Shown piece after piece: positions 1-11,188 of a DNA stretch of 64,000 nt. Below the pieces are notes generated by a model. It did not search any database, was not told where the DNA came from, and worked only from the letters and a program-made list of their open reading frames with translations. A program made the position numbers and the translations under genes. Numbering within the stretch: position 1 is the first letter of the stretch; the number at the start of each line of letters is the position of its first letter. This stretch comes from Musa acuminata AAA Group. Lineage: Eukaryota > Streptophyta > Magnoliopsida > Zingiberales > Musaceae. The DNA lies in NCBI RefSeq assembly GCF_036884655.1, contig NC_088331.1:14907001-14971000 (forward strand), given 5' to 3'.

Positions 1-830
1 AAAACTTCCTGCATTCCAGAAGTTCGATGGCATTGAGAAGGTGAATCACAGTAGCTAACTCAACGCAAGGAGTGCAAACACTTCAAGTGCTTCAGAAGTG
101 TGAGCAAAGAGCAGGCGAAGGCCAGTAACCAGCTCGATGCATGAAGTACAACCTCGAGGAGGCGGGCGAAGTCAAGTAACTTTTGCCTTCTTAACTCTTA
201 AGAGAATGGGCGAAACTGAGTACCCCAATTCTCTTATCTATCCAGCAGAGGAGCGCTGCACAAGTTCAAAGACCCTTCGAAGATAATGGAAGACAATAGT
301 TGTCAAATCCTCACCAACGGTGATCAGTGCTACTGAGAGTAGATTGTCCGCCTCATTTCCCAACGAAATACCAATCGAAAGCGGAAGTGATGCGAACCTA
401 CTTGGATGTGACAACTAACTGAAAGAAGAGTCAATGAGCAGATTTTGTGGAGGAAGGACCCAAAACTTCAGAAGTTTGCGAGGCGATGCTCGTTAAAGCT
501 CCAACAAGCATCCACCCAGTTCAAGCAGCATGTGGAAATTTTGAGAGACTGGCGCAGTAAGGATGGTCTTTTCCTTCATTTGGTGGATCCGCAGGAATCA
601 ACGAGGATCAATACAACTCAGCCAACCCCACACCAGAGTCAGAGTCATTGGCGAGTTGAAGCAGCATGGCGGATCAAAGGTTCGACTACTCAGAAACAGC
701 AGCGGAGAGCAGCTGGGAGCCAGGAGGCGCATTGCAGCTGGAGCAGAAGATTGAAGACTCAGCAAAGGCAAAGAGTTGTAGTGTTCACAAAGGCTTCGAC
801 GAGGATGTCGAAGGGATAAGTGGGGGAGAA
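1..830 (+). mobile_element. 3' internal end of an unclassified LTR retrotransposon
   Basis: This is the stretch just upstream of a 3' LTR. It ends in a purine-rich tract at 811-830 (AAGGGATAAGTGGGGGAGAA) that directly precedes a TGTAACAG LTR start, the usual arrangement of a polypurine tract and 3' LTR. The reading frame at 445-819 matches no protein domain I recognise and is probably the non-coding tail after pol. The element starts outside the window. Ty3/gypsy is my guess, but no reverse transcriptase is present to decide it. Confidence 0.55.
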
Positions 831-1276
831 TGTAACAGACAAACTTCTAAACAAGATGTTGGATGTAATGCTTATGTCTGTCCGTTGTCTTTTGGCATAT
901 TCATGCCTTGTACAGCAGGTAGAGGGGCGGCCGAAGGCTAAATAATCCCATGTTAGTTGGGTTGGTGGCATCTTTAGGCTTGTAAATAAAGGTTGTGTCA
1001 TGTGGACGCGTTCGAGAGCTTTTCAGTCTGTAATGGACCATTTTACCCTTTGTTGTCCAACTATTCAGATTTTGTAAAGTATGTTTGTAATTTGCATTGT
1101 CTATGAAGTGTTTTTCGGACATGTATGCTTGTGGATCCCGATTGAGGCGTTCTCTTTAACCCGTTCTCTCTTTTGTTGGTCCTAAGGGACAATGGGAGGC
1201 TTCGGGGAGGCTGACCTTTGCGGACGGACGCGCGAGGGTGCCGCACGCCTTAGGCAAAACTAGCTAAGGTCGTGAC
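831..1276 (+). repeat. 3' LTR of the element at 1-830
   Basis: The LTR begins TGTAACAGAC right after the polypurine tract and is taken to end at GTCGTGACA near 1276, where sequence of a different LTR family begins. TGT...ACA ends support this. The right boundary is set by that change in homology and could be off by a few bases. No second copy lies in the window. Confidence 0.5.
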
Positions 1277-2018
1277 AGTAAGTCAAGACTTCTTCCGGCG
1301 AGCTTTCGACGAACTTCCGACGGTCTTCCGATAAACTCTCGCAAACCATTCTGCGGACTCCCGGCAAGCTCCTAGACTTCATGATTTGATCTTGGCGAGT
1401 TCCAACGAGCTTCTTCGGCAAGCTCCGATCTTTCTCGGCGAGCTCCGCGAACTTCCAACGAACCTTCTGGCGAGCTTCCGAAAAACCCTTCGGCAAGCTC
1501 CCTACTCATTCTCGGCTAGTTCCGGCAGCATTCCCGATGAACCTTCGGACTTCCGTCGAACTCTTGAACTCGCAATGAATCCTTCGTGCTTGACTCCGAC
1601 ACTTTGTTTTGCTTTATGTCTTCATCATTATCGTAGTTAATCCTGCACACACAAGCAAAAACTCTACTCCGATCTAGACAATTATTATAAAGCGAATTGA
1701 CATTCTGTTGCCCGGCACATCATTGGTTGGCGCTTCGTCCGATTCTTCGGCGCATCGTCCTCTCTTGCGGCTTGTTGCCCAATCGGCGGTTGACCTCCGC
1801 AACGCCGATATCCTTGGTGCAATTTCGCTCTTGGCCCGATGCCCGACGTCCAAAGCCTTCTGCCATCCAATATCCTGACGTGATCTCTTCTGGCGCAACG
1901 TCAATTCCTCCTGCGTCAACTGTCTAAACCTGATCGAGTAGACCTGCATCGCTCAAAATGCAGTTTAAATCATAAACACATATCAAGTGGTTTCATCATC
2001 AAAATACGAGATTCAACA
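1277..2018 (+). repeat. truncated Sirevirus-type LTR (distal part)
   Basis: The sequence resembles the last third of the LTRs at 51681-52961 and 59911-61191. It shares the GGCGAGCTTTC-GACGAACTTCC block, the TATCGTAGTTAATCCTGCACAC block and the ending ATCAAAATACGAGATTCAACA. It is diverged and lacks the proximal two thirds of the LTR. It is a relic of the same broad family as the young element at 51.7-61.2 kb. Confidence 0.6.
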
Positions 2019-2189
2019 TATGCATGCGATGTAGATATATATTAAATATGTATATGTGTGACATGTCATATTTGGAGACCAAATCATAGAAACATCTCTC
2101 TCGATAATATTAAGTCAGTAAACATGAGGCAATTAGATTGATCCACGTGGCCTTCTATCGTTATAAGTAGGAACCGATTCCCGGTGTAG

Positions 2190-2490
2190 GTTGAGTTGGT
2201 CGAGTCCCTCGAGACTCACATATATCGCGATTCGCTATCTTGCTTACGACATAGAGATGTCACCGGTGACCTGAGGATATGGTATGCTTGGTCGAGTCCC
2301 TCGAGGGTATATCATCAAATCAGACACATCTTGTAACGAAAGTGTTGACTTAATCGAGCATCATGGTTGGTCAAGTCCCTCGAGACCATGATGATTCGGA
2401 GGCCGAACAGGACGGGAATCACAAGGAGTTGTGATCGGCAAGAGTTGCCTACCTTTTAGGCTTACTGTGATTGGTTGAGTCCCTCGAGGT
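2190..2490 (+). repeat. four hairpin-forming repeats in the leader of element B
   Basis: TTGGTCGAGTCCCTCGAG occurs at 2196-2213 and 2288-2305, with close variants at 2367-2384 and 2471-2488. Inside the unit CGAG/CTCG can pair around TCC. Each copy is flanked by different but self-complementary arms: TGAGT/ACTCA, GATAT/ATATC, CATCATGGT/ACCATGATG, and TGTGA/TTACA with a G-U pair. The array lies upstream of the gag start at 2685. Confidence 0.75.
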
Positions 2491-2684
2491 TACACTAAGA
2501 TGCTGATTGAATCCTGATCCCCACTAGAAGTTTGCCAGAGATATCCGTTTCACATGTTGAGGGTGTCGTGTGACTCGTTAGTAAAATAGTGGGAGCATAT
2601 TAAGATAGAAGTCCATTTCTTGATAGTTTATTTCTTGCAAAATCTGCATGTTATTCATTTCTGCTACATCTTTATTTTCAGAAA

Positions 2685-3479
2685 ATGTCGCTTTCAAATC
2701 CCTTACGTGGCATACTTGATGTCAACCGCTTCACTAGTCCAAATTATACGGATTGGCTTCGTAACTTAAGAATTGTTCTCACGGCGGAGAAAATCGTGTA
2801 TGTCCTTGATATAGTGATGTCTGCGCCCGAAGAAGGGGCAAGCAAGGATGAGATCGCTCGCTACATGAAGTACATTGATGACTCCACTCTTGCTCAGTGC
2901 TATATGTTGGGCTTTATGACTCCTGAGTTACAGAGACAACATGAAAAGATTGATGCCAGATCCATTCTCCTATATGTTCGTAAATTGTTTGAGGAACAAG
3001 GAAGGACTCAGCGATATGAGATATCCAAGAGCCTCTTCCATACTAGGATGACTGAGGGGACACCGGTTCAGAATCATGTCCTAAAGATGATTGAGTGGAT
3101 AGAGAAACTCACAGGTCTAAGAATGGTCCTAGAGGATAACTTGTGTGTGGACATTGTGCTTCATTCCCTACTCGACTCCTTTTCATAGTTCATAATGAAT
3201 TTTAATATGAACAAGCTTGAGGTGACTCTCCCAGAGCTCCTCAATATGTTGAGGGAGGTAGAGAGTACTATTAAGAAAGAGAAGCCAATTCTCTACACTG
3301 GTGAGATCAGAAAGAAAAGGAAAGCAAAAAGGTCCCTTAAGAAGGGAAAGGGCAAGGGCAGACCAGGTAAAGCAAAGTTGCTAAGAAAGACCCAGCAAAG
3401 GACAAAGGCTAGTGCTTCCACTGTGGTAAAGATGGGCACTGGAAGAGGAACTGCAAAGAGTACCTTGCAGAAAGGGTGA
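2685..3479 (+). pseudogene. copia element B gag (capsid region), frameshifted
   Basis: The first frame (2685-3188, 167 aa) has the copia gag pattern: an N-terminal FTSPNYTDWLRNLRIVL block followed by a helical domain containing YVRKLFEEQGRTQRYEISKS. A stop at 3186-3188 is followed at 3195 by a second in-frame block ([19 protein letters not shown]) and then a lysine-rich basic tail. The CCHC knuckle ([14 protein letters not shown] at 3413-3454) is in a different frame and joins the protease frame. At least one stop and one frameshift therefore break the ancestral polyprotein. Confidence 0.75.
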
Positions 3480-3814
3480 AACAAAAGCTTGATGAAGCTT
3501 CAGGTACATTCATGATCAGTCTCCATTTGTCAGACTCTTATGATAACATATGGGTATTGGATACCGGTAGTGCTTATCATATATGCAATTTGTTGCAGGT
3601 TCTAGCAAGGCCTAGGAGACTAGAGAGAGACGAGATGGACCTCAAGATGGGTAATGGAGCAAAAGTTACTATAGTAGATATTGGTGAGGTCGCCCTACAT
3701 CTGTCTGGTGGAGATTTTATTGCATTAGATGCATGTTATTTTGTTCCTTCTTTTATCAAAAACATTATCTCCATTTTATGTTTGACAGTTAGTGGATATA
3801 AATTAGTTTTTTAG
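3413..3814 (+). pseudogene. copia element B CCHC knuckle and aspartic protease
   Basis: In one frame the CX2CX4HX4C knuckle is followed by the retropepsin active-site motif WVLDTGSAYHIC and the downstream DLKMGNGAKVTI block typical of copia proteases. The frame stops at about 3814, where integrase sequence should continue. The segment belongs to the same decayed polyprotein as gag. Confidence 0.75.
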
Positions 3815-3865
3815 AACAATGGTTGTTCGATATTATTAGATGATAAGATCATTACGAAAGGAACA

Positions 3866-4725
3866 TTGCATAATGGTTTATTTATGTTAAACACTACTCC
3901 ACATATCATGAATGTAAATGTGTCCAAGAAGGAACTGGAGAGAGAGCCACTGAGTTGTTGGAACTCATACATAGTGATGTATATGGACCCATGTCAACTC
4001 ATGCCATTGTTGGTTACTCCTACTTCATTACCTTTACTGATGATTTCTCAATGTATGGATATGTGTACTTAATGAAGTACAAGTCCGAGGCTTTTGAGAA
4101 ATTCAGAGAGTATAAGAATGAGGTGGAGAACCAGACTGGAAAGAGTATCAAAACTCTTTGATCAGATCGAAGAGGTGAGTACTTAAGTACAGAGTTTACT
4201 CAGTTCCTTAAGGACCATGGGATATTATCCCAATGGACACCTCCTTATACACCTCAGCTCAATGGTGTCTCTGAAAGGAGAAATCGTATGCTATTAGACA
4301 TGGTATGGTCCATGATGAGTTTCGCTGACCTACCCATCTCATTATGGGGATATACCCTAGAAACCGCAGCTTACCTTCTGAACAGAGTTCCAACTAAATC
4401 GGTAGTGTCTACACCATATGAGATATGGAAAGGGAAGAAGCCTGATCTTAAGGTTGTTAAGATTTAGAGCTGCCCTGCCCACGTTAAAAGACACAACCCC
4501 GATAAGATAGAATCAAGGACAGAGCGATGCAAATTTGTGGGATACCACAAGGAAACTTGTGAGTATTATTTATATCATCTCGAGGACCAAAAGGTCTTTG
4601 TAGCTAAGAGAGCAGTGTTCCTTGAGAAGGAACACATTCTTGGTGGAGATAGTGGGAGAACGATAGAGTTGAGCGAGGTTGGAGAACCAAGCTCAAGCAC
4701 CACTCTACAGCCCGAGTCTGTTTAG
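3866..4725 (+). pseudogene. copia element B integrase, interrupted
   Basis: The integrase core can be followed across frames: LIHSDVYGPM (first catalytic Asp) near 3960, DRRGEY (second Asp) near 4170, and PQLNGVSERRN (catalytic Glu) near 4255-4285. A C-terminal stretch follows at 4537-4725 (CKFVGYHKETCEYYLYH). In-frame stops at about 4159 and 4465 show decay. Confidence 0.75.
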
Positions 4726-4791
4726 GTACTTAATACACAAGTTTCAACTTTACGTAGGTCTGTTAGAGTATCTCATCCTCTTGAGAGATAT

Positions 4792-6330
4792 GTGGGACAT
4801 ATTAGAGGAGAGGATATTGAGGATATTGATCCTCAGACCTACGAGGAGGCTATTATGAGTATAGACTCCAACAAGGTTTGGAACCTAGTTGATACGCTCG
4901 AAGGTATTGTATCCATTGGTTGCAAGTGGATCTTTAAGAAAAGGATCGGAGTAGATGGAAAGGTAGAGACCTATAAAGCAAGGTTAGTGGCTAAGGGGTA
5001 TCGTCAAAGGCAAGGTGTTGACTGCGACGAAACTTTCTCACCCGTAGCAATGCTAAAATCCATCAGAATTCTATTGGCTATTGTAGCACACTATGATTAT
5101 GAGATCTGACAGATGGATGTAAAAACTGCATTCCTTAATAGGAACCTCGAGGAGGAGGTGTATATGATGCAACCTAAGGGATTCGTGTCCAAGAACTGCC
5201 CAGATAAGGTGTGTAGGTTGCTTAGATCCATTTATGGACTAAAGCAAGCTTCCCGAAGTTGGAATATAAGATTTGATGAGGCAATTAGATCTTATGACTT
5301 CGTTAAGAACGAAGATGAGCCTTGTGTGTATAGGAAGGTAAGTGGGACCGCTATCACCTTTTTGGTGTTATATGTGGATGACATCCTGATCATTGGGAAT
5401 GACGTAGGAATGCTATCCACAATAAAGACTTTGTTATCTAGACATTTCTCCATGAAGGACTTAGGGGAAGCATCCTATATATTGGGGATTCGAATCTATA
5501 GAGATAGATCCAAAAGGATGCTTGGCTTGTCACAGTCCAGGTACAAAGAAACCATTGTCAAAAGGTTTGGCATGGAAAATTCCAAGAGAGATCTCATACC
5601 GATAAGATATGGGATATTGCTTTCTACGAGCATGTCCCCAAAGACTCCAGAAGAAAGGGCGAACATGGATATGATACCTTTTACCTCAGCAATAAGGTCT
5701 ATCATGTATGCCATGCTATGTACTAGGCTTGATATAGCGCATGCTCTGAGTGTCACGAGCAGGTATCAGGCGGATCCAGGTTTGGAGCACTAAAAAGCAG
5801 TAAAGTGTATCCTTAAGTATTTGAGAAAGACTAAGGATCTTTTACTGGTGTATGGAGGTAATAGCCTTAAGGTTGAAGGCTACACGGACTCAAGTTTTAG
5901 TCTGATGTCGATGATAGCAAGTCGAATTCAGGGTATGTGTACACCTTGAATGGAGGAGCAGTGTGCTGGAAGAGTTCCAAACAAGATACTACTACTGACT
6001 CGACCACAGAGGCGAAGTACATTGCTGCATTAGATGCAGCAAATGAGGGAGTCTGGTTGAAGAAGTTCATCATAGATTTGGGAGTCGTGCCGGATAGCGA
6101 GAAGCCAACTTCCTTATATTGCGACAACTATGGGGCGATTACTCAAATAAGAGAACCCGGGTCTCAACAGAAGTGTTCTGAGGAGGTTCCATCTTATCAA
6201 AGAGATTGTAACCCGAGGAGATGTAGTAGTGGAAAGAGTTACATTCGAAGATAACATTGCAGATCCACTGACAAAGTCGTTGTCTCAGATTATCTTTGAG
6301 TGTCACAAGGGTCTGATGGGGATCAGACAC
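4792..6330 (+). pseudogene. copia element B reverse transcriptase and RNase H
   Basis: 4792-5109 carries the RT start ([31 protein letters not shown]). After one stop, 5113-5793 carries MDVKTAFLNRNLEEEVYM, SIYGLKQASRSW and the catalytic LYVDDILIIGND. RNase H follows in pieces (TTDSTTEAKYIAALDA near 6000; LYCDNYGAI near 6115). Stops at about 5107 and 5791 and a frameshift near 5900 make it non-functional. Confidence 0.85.
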
Positions 6331-6360
6331 ATAGGTGATTGGTTTTAGGTCAAGTGGGAG

Positions 6361-7814
6361 ATTGCTAGTCATAGGTGCCCAACAAGCCAATTACTTGAGT
6401 GATGGCACGTGTGACTTGATACAGAATCTTTTTGCTTATTATATTTTGGCATACATCACTTTATAACTATTGCATATATATATATATATATTGTGATGTC
6501 CTTAGATTTGGGCAATGGGAATCGGATCGTGATGAGATCACAATAATGAGATCGATTCACCTTTAAACATATATCCTAAATAATCCCGGTCATAGCTTAC
6601 TCGAGAGGGACATCGTGATAACCGGACAGACTGGTGTGCTGTATACCCGTCCATATGATGGATGCAGCTGGTCTCAAAGCTGCTCGTATAGGGATACTAG
6701 GGATACAATACAAGTGCTCATTGGAGAATGAGTTCACTGATTGATCCACTTATAAAATGCTGGATGGTTGATGATGCCTTATTATCAGATAGCGATTCCA
6801 AGGATGTCCTGTATGAGTGCTCCACTCTTTGATACCATACTTATAGGTTTGGCTATCCCAAATCTAGTACAATTGGTCATTGGGAGTGGTAGTCGACCTT
6901 ACGAGGGCTATTGAGTGTCGATAGAGGATCATCCACTCTCGGCGTCATGAGAGGAATATCCCATGTGTTCTTGCTCAGAAAAATCCCTAGCTAGGGTCAT
7001 TCTGGTTGAGAGAGAAAGAGTTCTCCGGGAGAATCCGATTAGAGCGAGACTCGAGTAGAAACCGTATGGGTCTGACAGCACCATGCTCGATATACGGTCT
7101 CTGGGATATTAGATGGATGAGGGACTATAGGTACACGGTAACTAGGGACAGACAGGTCCAATGGATTGGATTTCCCTGTATCGTCTGGGGACTACGGCAT
7201 AGTGGCCTAGTACGTCCGTAGTCGATGAGTCAAGTGAATTATTATAGAGATAATGATTCACTGAGTTAGAAGTAGTTCTGACAGGTATGACTCACGGCCA
7301 GCTCGATATTAGGCCTAGAGGGTCACACACATATGGTAGGCATTGCGATGAGTAGAGGTTCGGATATGAGATATCCGACGGAGCCCTTGTCTTATTGGAT
7401 GCAGATCCAATACCCACTAGGGGAAGACCCATTAGGGTTTGACAAGGGACCTCTATAAATATGAGGGATTCAGAGTCTCATAGGCTAGAGTCTTTGCTTG
7501 CCTCTCCTATTCTCCTCCTCCTCTCCACCTCAGAATAGGTTTGGAGTTTTGAGGAGCGTCATCGCAGCCCTATTGTGTAGATCATCGCTAGAGAGGAGGA
7601 CGCTTAACCTCCTTCACCCTCTCCTAAAGATCTGCAAGGAAACAGGGATATACGATCTCCCTAGGTAACACAATCTACTCTATATGCAGTTTTAATTGTC
7701 GCAGATTTTGCGCACCAATCTTTGCACGACGACGAACATCTCTTTGGGAATCAAGGATTTTGTTTTCTTGTTCTTCCGCTACGCATGTGATGTCGCCCCC
7801 AAGATTTCCCTACA
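6361..7814 (+). repeat. 3' LTR of element B
   Basis: A purine tract (AAGTGGGAG at 6352-6360) precedes the LTR, which starts (AT)TGCTAGTCATAGG and ends AAGATTTCCCTACA. Its limits are confirmed by the inverted copy at 24610-26306, with ends TGTTGG...AGCAACA. The first bases have decayed from TGTTGC. A TATA box (TATAAATA, 7454-7461) lies in the last quarter and would mark the U3/R junction. A short TA run is at 6476-6491. Confidence 0.8.
7454..7461 (+). promoter_or_regulatory. TATA box of the B-type LTR
   Basis: CTCTATAAATATGAGGG is the only strong TATA motif in the LTR and sits about 350 bp before its end, followed by a pyrimidine-rich leader. The same motif is kept on the minus strand of the solo copy near 25046-25056. 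Confidence 0.6.
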
Positions 7815-8826
7815 GTAATCCCACTAACTTAATTATGGGTCAACTAGGCCCTTAACAGACCCAAATTGGTCCAAATGGAACAGCCCATTCGGCCCCTGAA
7901 TTCCTAGTCAGTGGTGGCACTGCCTGGGAGATGGTCTCCCGGGAATTTTGGTTGGTGGTACCGCCCCTGTCAGGCGGTGGTACCACCTGAGCTCAGACTT
8001 TGAGCGCTGTCAGGCGGTAGTACCACCTAGACTAAGCGATAGTACTACCCAGTGTCAGATGGCAGGCGATAGTACCGCCCAGTAATAGTGGTGGTACCGT
8101 CAGGACCCCAAAAATCTGGAAATTGACACTTTTAGGCTCCATTTTTGAACTAATTGGGCCTATAAAAACCCCACCCTTTCCTGCATTAAAGGGTAATGAA
8201 AACTTGACATTATCTTGAGTCTTTGAGGCCTTAAAGTGTTGTAAAAGCTAGAGTTCTCCTCTTTCTTTCTAAGTGTTGAGATCATTTAAGAGAGGAGTGA
8301 AACCTGTAAGGGTTGTCTCCTAAGCCCGGCAAAAGGGGAAAAGCTGTAAAAAGGTGGTTGGCATTCGCCTATTGAAGGAAAGCCTCTAATGGATGCCGGT
8401 GACCTCGTAGGAGGAGGAAGCTGAAAGTGGATGTAGGCCATATTGACCGAACCACTCTAAAATCTCGGTTTGCATTTACTTTAAGCAACTTTCCTTTATA
8501 GCAAACTGCCTATCCTCCTTACTATGCCTTAACTACGTCTACATACGCTTTGACGTTAATATTTTCTGAGATCGACTTTAATCGTACAAAGACCTTACAA
8601 AACCGACGCTTTTCATTTGTGCACTTTACTTTGCTGCAATTCACCTTAGTCTTCTCTTGCTCTTTCATAAAAGGTTTCAAGTTCAAAGTTCTTTCGGAAA
8701 GGATTGAGTTGAAATAATTCTTGTTGACTCGACTTTAATCAAAATAAGTTTTCTAAAATCGTAAAAAGTTTTTCACTGCACTAATTCACCCCCACCCCCC
8801 TCTTAGTGCACTCTTGATCCTAACAT
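7815..8826 (-). repeat. Sirevirus-type LTR fragment, opposite orientation to the LTR reading at 51681
   Basis: Its right end, CACTAATTCACCCCCACCCCCCTCTTAGTGC...GATCCTAACA, is the reverse complement of the TGTTAGGATC..GCACTAAGAGGGGGGGGTGAATTAGTG start seen at 51681 and 59911. At 7900-8100 it carries several palindromic GGCGGT-N-ACC/ACCGCC units (for example GGCGGTGGTACCACC). A TATA motif (TATAAAAACC) is at 8161-8170. The other end is cut off by element B. Confidence 0.65.
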
Positions 8827-8913
8827 ATCTTATATATTTCAATTGCCTTTCTGTCTCCGTTTCAACTCTAGCATGAAACTCTTTGAAGACATTAATAACA
8901 TAATCTTTCATCT

Positions 8914-9675
8914 TCATAGATAAGCCCAAATTTTTCGATAAAAATCATTTATAAAAATAATAAAATAAAGTGCACCACTGATACCATGAATGTTAATAGA
9001 TTCATCAGGAGTTTTTGTCCTCAAAGGACCACATACATCTGTATAAACACGGTCTAAGACATGCATTTTTTTAGATAAAGCAGAACTAGCAAATGAAACT
9101 CTATGTTGTTTACTAGCCAAACAATCAATACAAGGGTTCAAATGTGTACCTTTGAGGCCTGGCAATACATCTCTCTTGGAAAGAGCATGTAGCTCCTTCT
9201 CGCTCATGTGTCTTAGTCGCCTATGCTACAACTCCATACTGAAGTCTTTCTCTATAGCATTCAGTTGCTCACCATAAGCTTTGGCCTGCAACCTATATGA
9301 AGTGTGACATTTTTTTCCACTAGCCACAATAAGAGAATTCTTACTGAGCTTCCATTGCCCTTTGTGAAATATGCTATCATAGTCTTCATCATCTAGTCTT
9401 CTAACTGAAATTAAATTCAGCCTCAAGTCAACCACATGTCTCACATCCTTAAGCACAAACTTATAGCCAAGGTTAGTCTTTATGTGGATATCACCCATGC
9501 TAATGATGTCTATCGTACCATAGTTGTCCATCTTGACAATATCAAAATTTCTAAACCTATATGTAGCAAAAAACTCCCTCCATGGTGTAGCATAATAAGA
9601 AGCACCTATGTCAATCACCCACTCAAGATCCTGACACACACAAGAAAAAATATTATTAGAAGGAGACAAAATCAA
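8914..9675 (-). pseudogene. copia element C protease and integrase N-terminus
   Basis: 9675-9226 encodes CQDLEWVIDIGASYYATP, the retropepsin motif with DTGA changed to DIGA, and the following YRFRNFDIVKMDNYGTIDI block. After a stop, 9207-8914 encodes the integrase zinc-finger end and start of the core (CIDCLASKQHRVSF..VYTDVCGPL..). The core is cut before the second catalytic Asp. Confidence 0.7.
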
Positions 9676-10013
9676 ATAATCACCACCTTGTATTATAGTT
9701 GTGACAAAATCAAATAATCACAATCCCGCATTGTAGTTGTGATATTATCTTTTGATTCTTTTGACTTCACTTCTTTTCTCTTTTTCTTGCTATTCTTAAG
9801 TTGCTTGCATTGGTTCTTGTAATGTCCTTTCTCACTATAGTTATAGTAAATAATATCTTTTCTTAATCTTAACTTACTTCAACCCTTGTGTGAACTACTT
9901 CTATCCTTGGACTTTGACATTCCTCTATTCTCTAAGATAAGTGCCTGTGAATCATTTTGAGATGTTGCTGAATTCTTTCTTCTCAACTCCTCATTCAACA
10001 AACTGCTTATTAC

Positions 10014-10280
10014 TTAACTCATAGTGACAACACCATCTAGCGCAAAATTACTAAGGGAAACCACTAGTGTCTCCCAACTTTCTAGTAATGAACCGAGAAG
10101 TAACAATGCCTGCAACTCATCATCAAGGGACATTTTCATAGAGGATAACTGGTTAGTGATCCTCTGCATTTCATTCAAATGCTCAGCAATAGAAGCACCC
10201 TCTTTATATTTTAGGTTTACAAGTTTTCTGATCAAGAAAGCTTTGTTGCTAATTGTTTTTCTTCTATAGAGACTTTCCAA
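10014..10280 (-). pseudogene. copia element C gag fragment
   Basis: 88 aa with the copia gag helical block LVNLKYKEGASIAEHLNEMQRITNQLSSMKMSLDDELQALLLLGSL (quoted in part: YKEGASIAEHLNEMQ). A decayed CCHC-like stretch follows downstream on this strand near 9830. Stops on both sides mark it as a remnant. Confidence 0.7.
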
Positions 10281-10588
10281 CTTTTTCTAAAGAGAATATG
10301 CAAAACTTTCAGTAGAAACATGATGAAAGACACTATCATCGAGACATTATCGAATAAACACAACTATTTTTTGGTCTAACCTCTTCCACTCATCATCTGT
10401 TATAGTTGCGGGCTTTGCACTATCCCCTTGCAAAAGTCCATACAAATCTTTGCAATACAAGAGATCTTTCATTCTTGGTTTTTATATCATCCAATTGTTT
10501 CCATTCAAGCTAATCATGCGAGAAACACTACTGGTCTCCATGTTCAAACACAAAAATTAAATCACTAAAACTCTACTCTGATACTAGT

Positions 10589-11188
10589 TGATGTGATATA
10601 AAAATAAATAAATTTTTACATATGAACAAATACTAGTATGCCATAACACACAGCGAAATTAAATAGAATCACAATCAAATTGAACACCAAGATTTATATG
10701 GAAAACCCCTCCAACATGAAGGGTAAAAACCACGGGGCAAACAAGAGATAATCCACTATAAGAATAATGAATATACAAATATCTGTCTTTTGCCCAAAAC
10801 CCTAACAACAATCACAAGAGAATAACTAGGATACAAGGATTACGTCACTGTGCATAATATCCAAATTCTCCCTAAATAATCACAACAAGAATCTATTATA
10901 GATCTGATCTAACTTGAGATGAGAATACTGCCTAGATGATTGAGAACAGTCTCTCTGTGTTGTCCTTGTCTTCTTCTCTTTCCTTTTTTTATTTTTCTGC
11001 CCTTTTTTCCTCTTTTGTTGAATCAAGATGCTGCTGCAGTTTTCTCCCTTGCTGCTGTAATTTTTTCTCTCTCTTATTTTTGTAGCCATCATACTCCCTT
11101 ATTAGATTTAGGGTTTAACTTGAAAGGTGGATAAGCTATAGACCGTTAAAATCCACTATGAACTGAACCTGTGACTGTTAGCCCAACA
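10589..11188 (-). repeat. 5' LTR of element C, first copy (600 bp)
   Basis: The plus-strand reading starts TGATGTGATATAAAAATAAATAAA and ends GCCCAACA. The copy at 62065-62666 has the same layout and nearly the same length. The adjacent 10577-10588, read on the minus strand, is AGTATCAGAGT-like, a diverged primer-binding site, which identifies this as the 5' LTR. Confidence 0.75.

Larger units (their letters stand above)
2019..7814 (+). mobile_element. degenerate Ty1/copia element 'B' (5' LTR lost)
   Basis: The copia order is visible on the plus strand: leader with hairpin repeats, gag, CCHC knuckle, protease, integrase, reverse transcriptase, RNase H and a 1.45-kb 3' LTR. No 5' LTR or primer-binding site is found before 2190, where the sequence abuts a foreign LTR fragment. 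Several stops and frameshifts interrupt the coding region, so the copy is dead. The same LTR family appears inverted at 24610-26306 (solo) and at 63723-64000. Confidence 0.8.
8827..11188 (-). mobile_element. truncated Ty1/copia element 'C', first copy
   Basis: On the minus strand this comprises a 5' LTR (10589-11188), a degenerate initiator-Met tRNA primer site (10577-10588), gag, CCHC, protease and the start of integrase. It stops at 8827 against a Sirevirus-type LTR, so the RT, RNase H and 3' LTR are missing. The second C copy at 62065-63722 keeps the opposite half. Confidence 0.75.

Noticed and set aside
2190..2490. CRISPR-like array
   Set aside because: The 18-bp repeats have unequal spacing (79-104 bp), lie in a plant retrotransposon leader, and their flanks pair with each other rather than being unique spacers.
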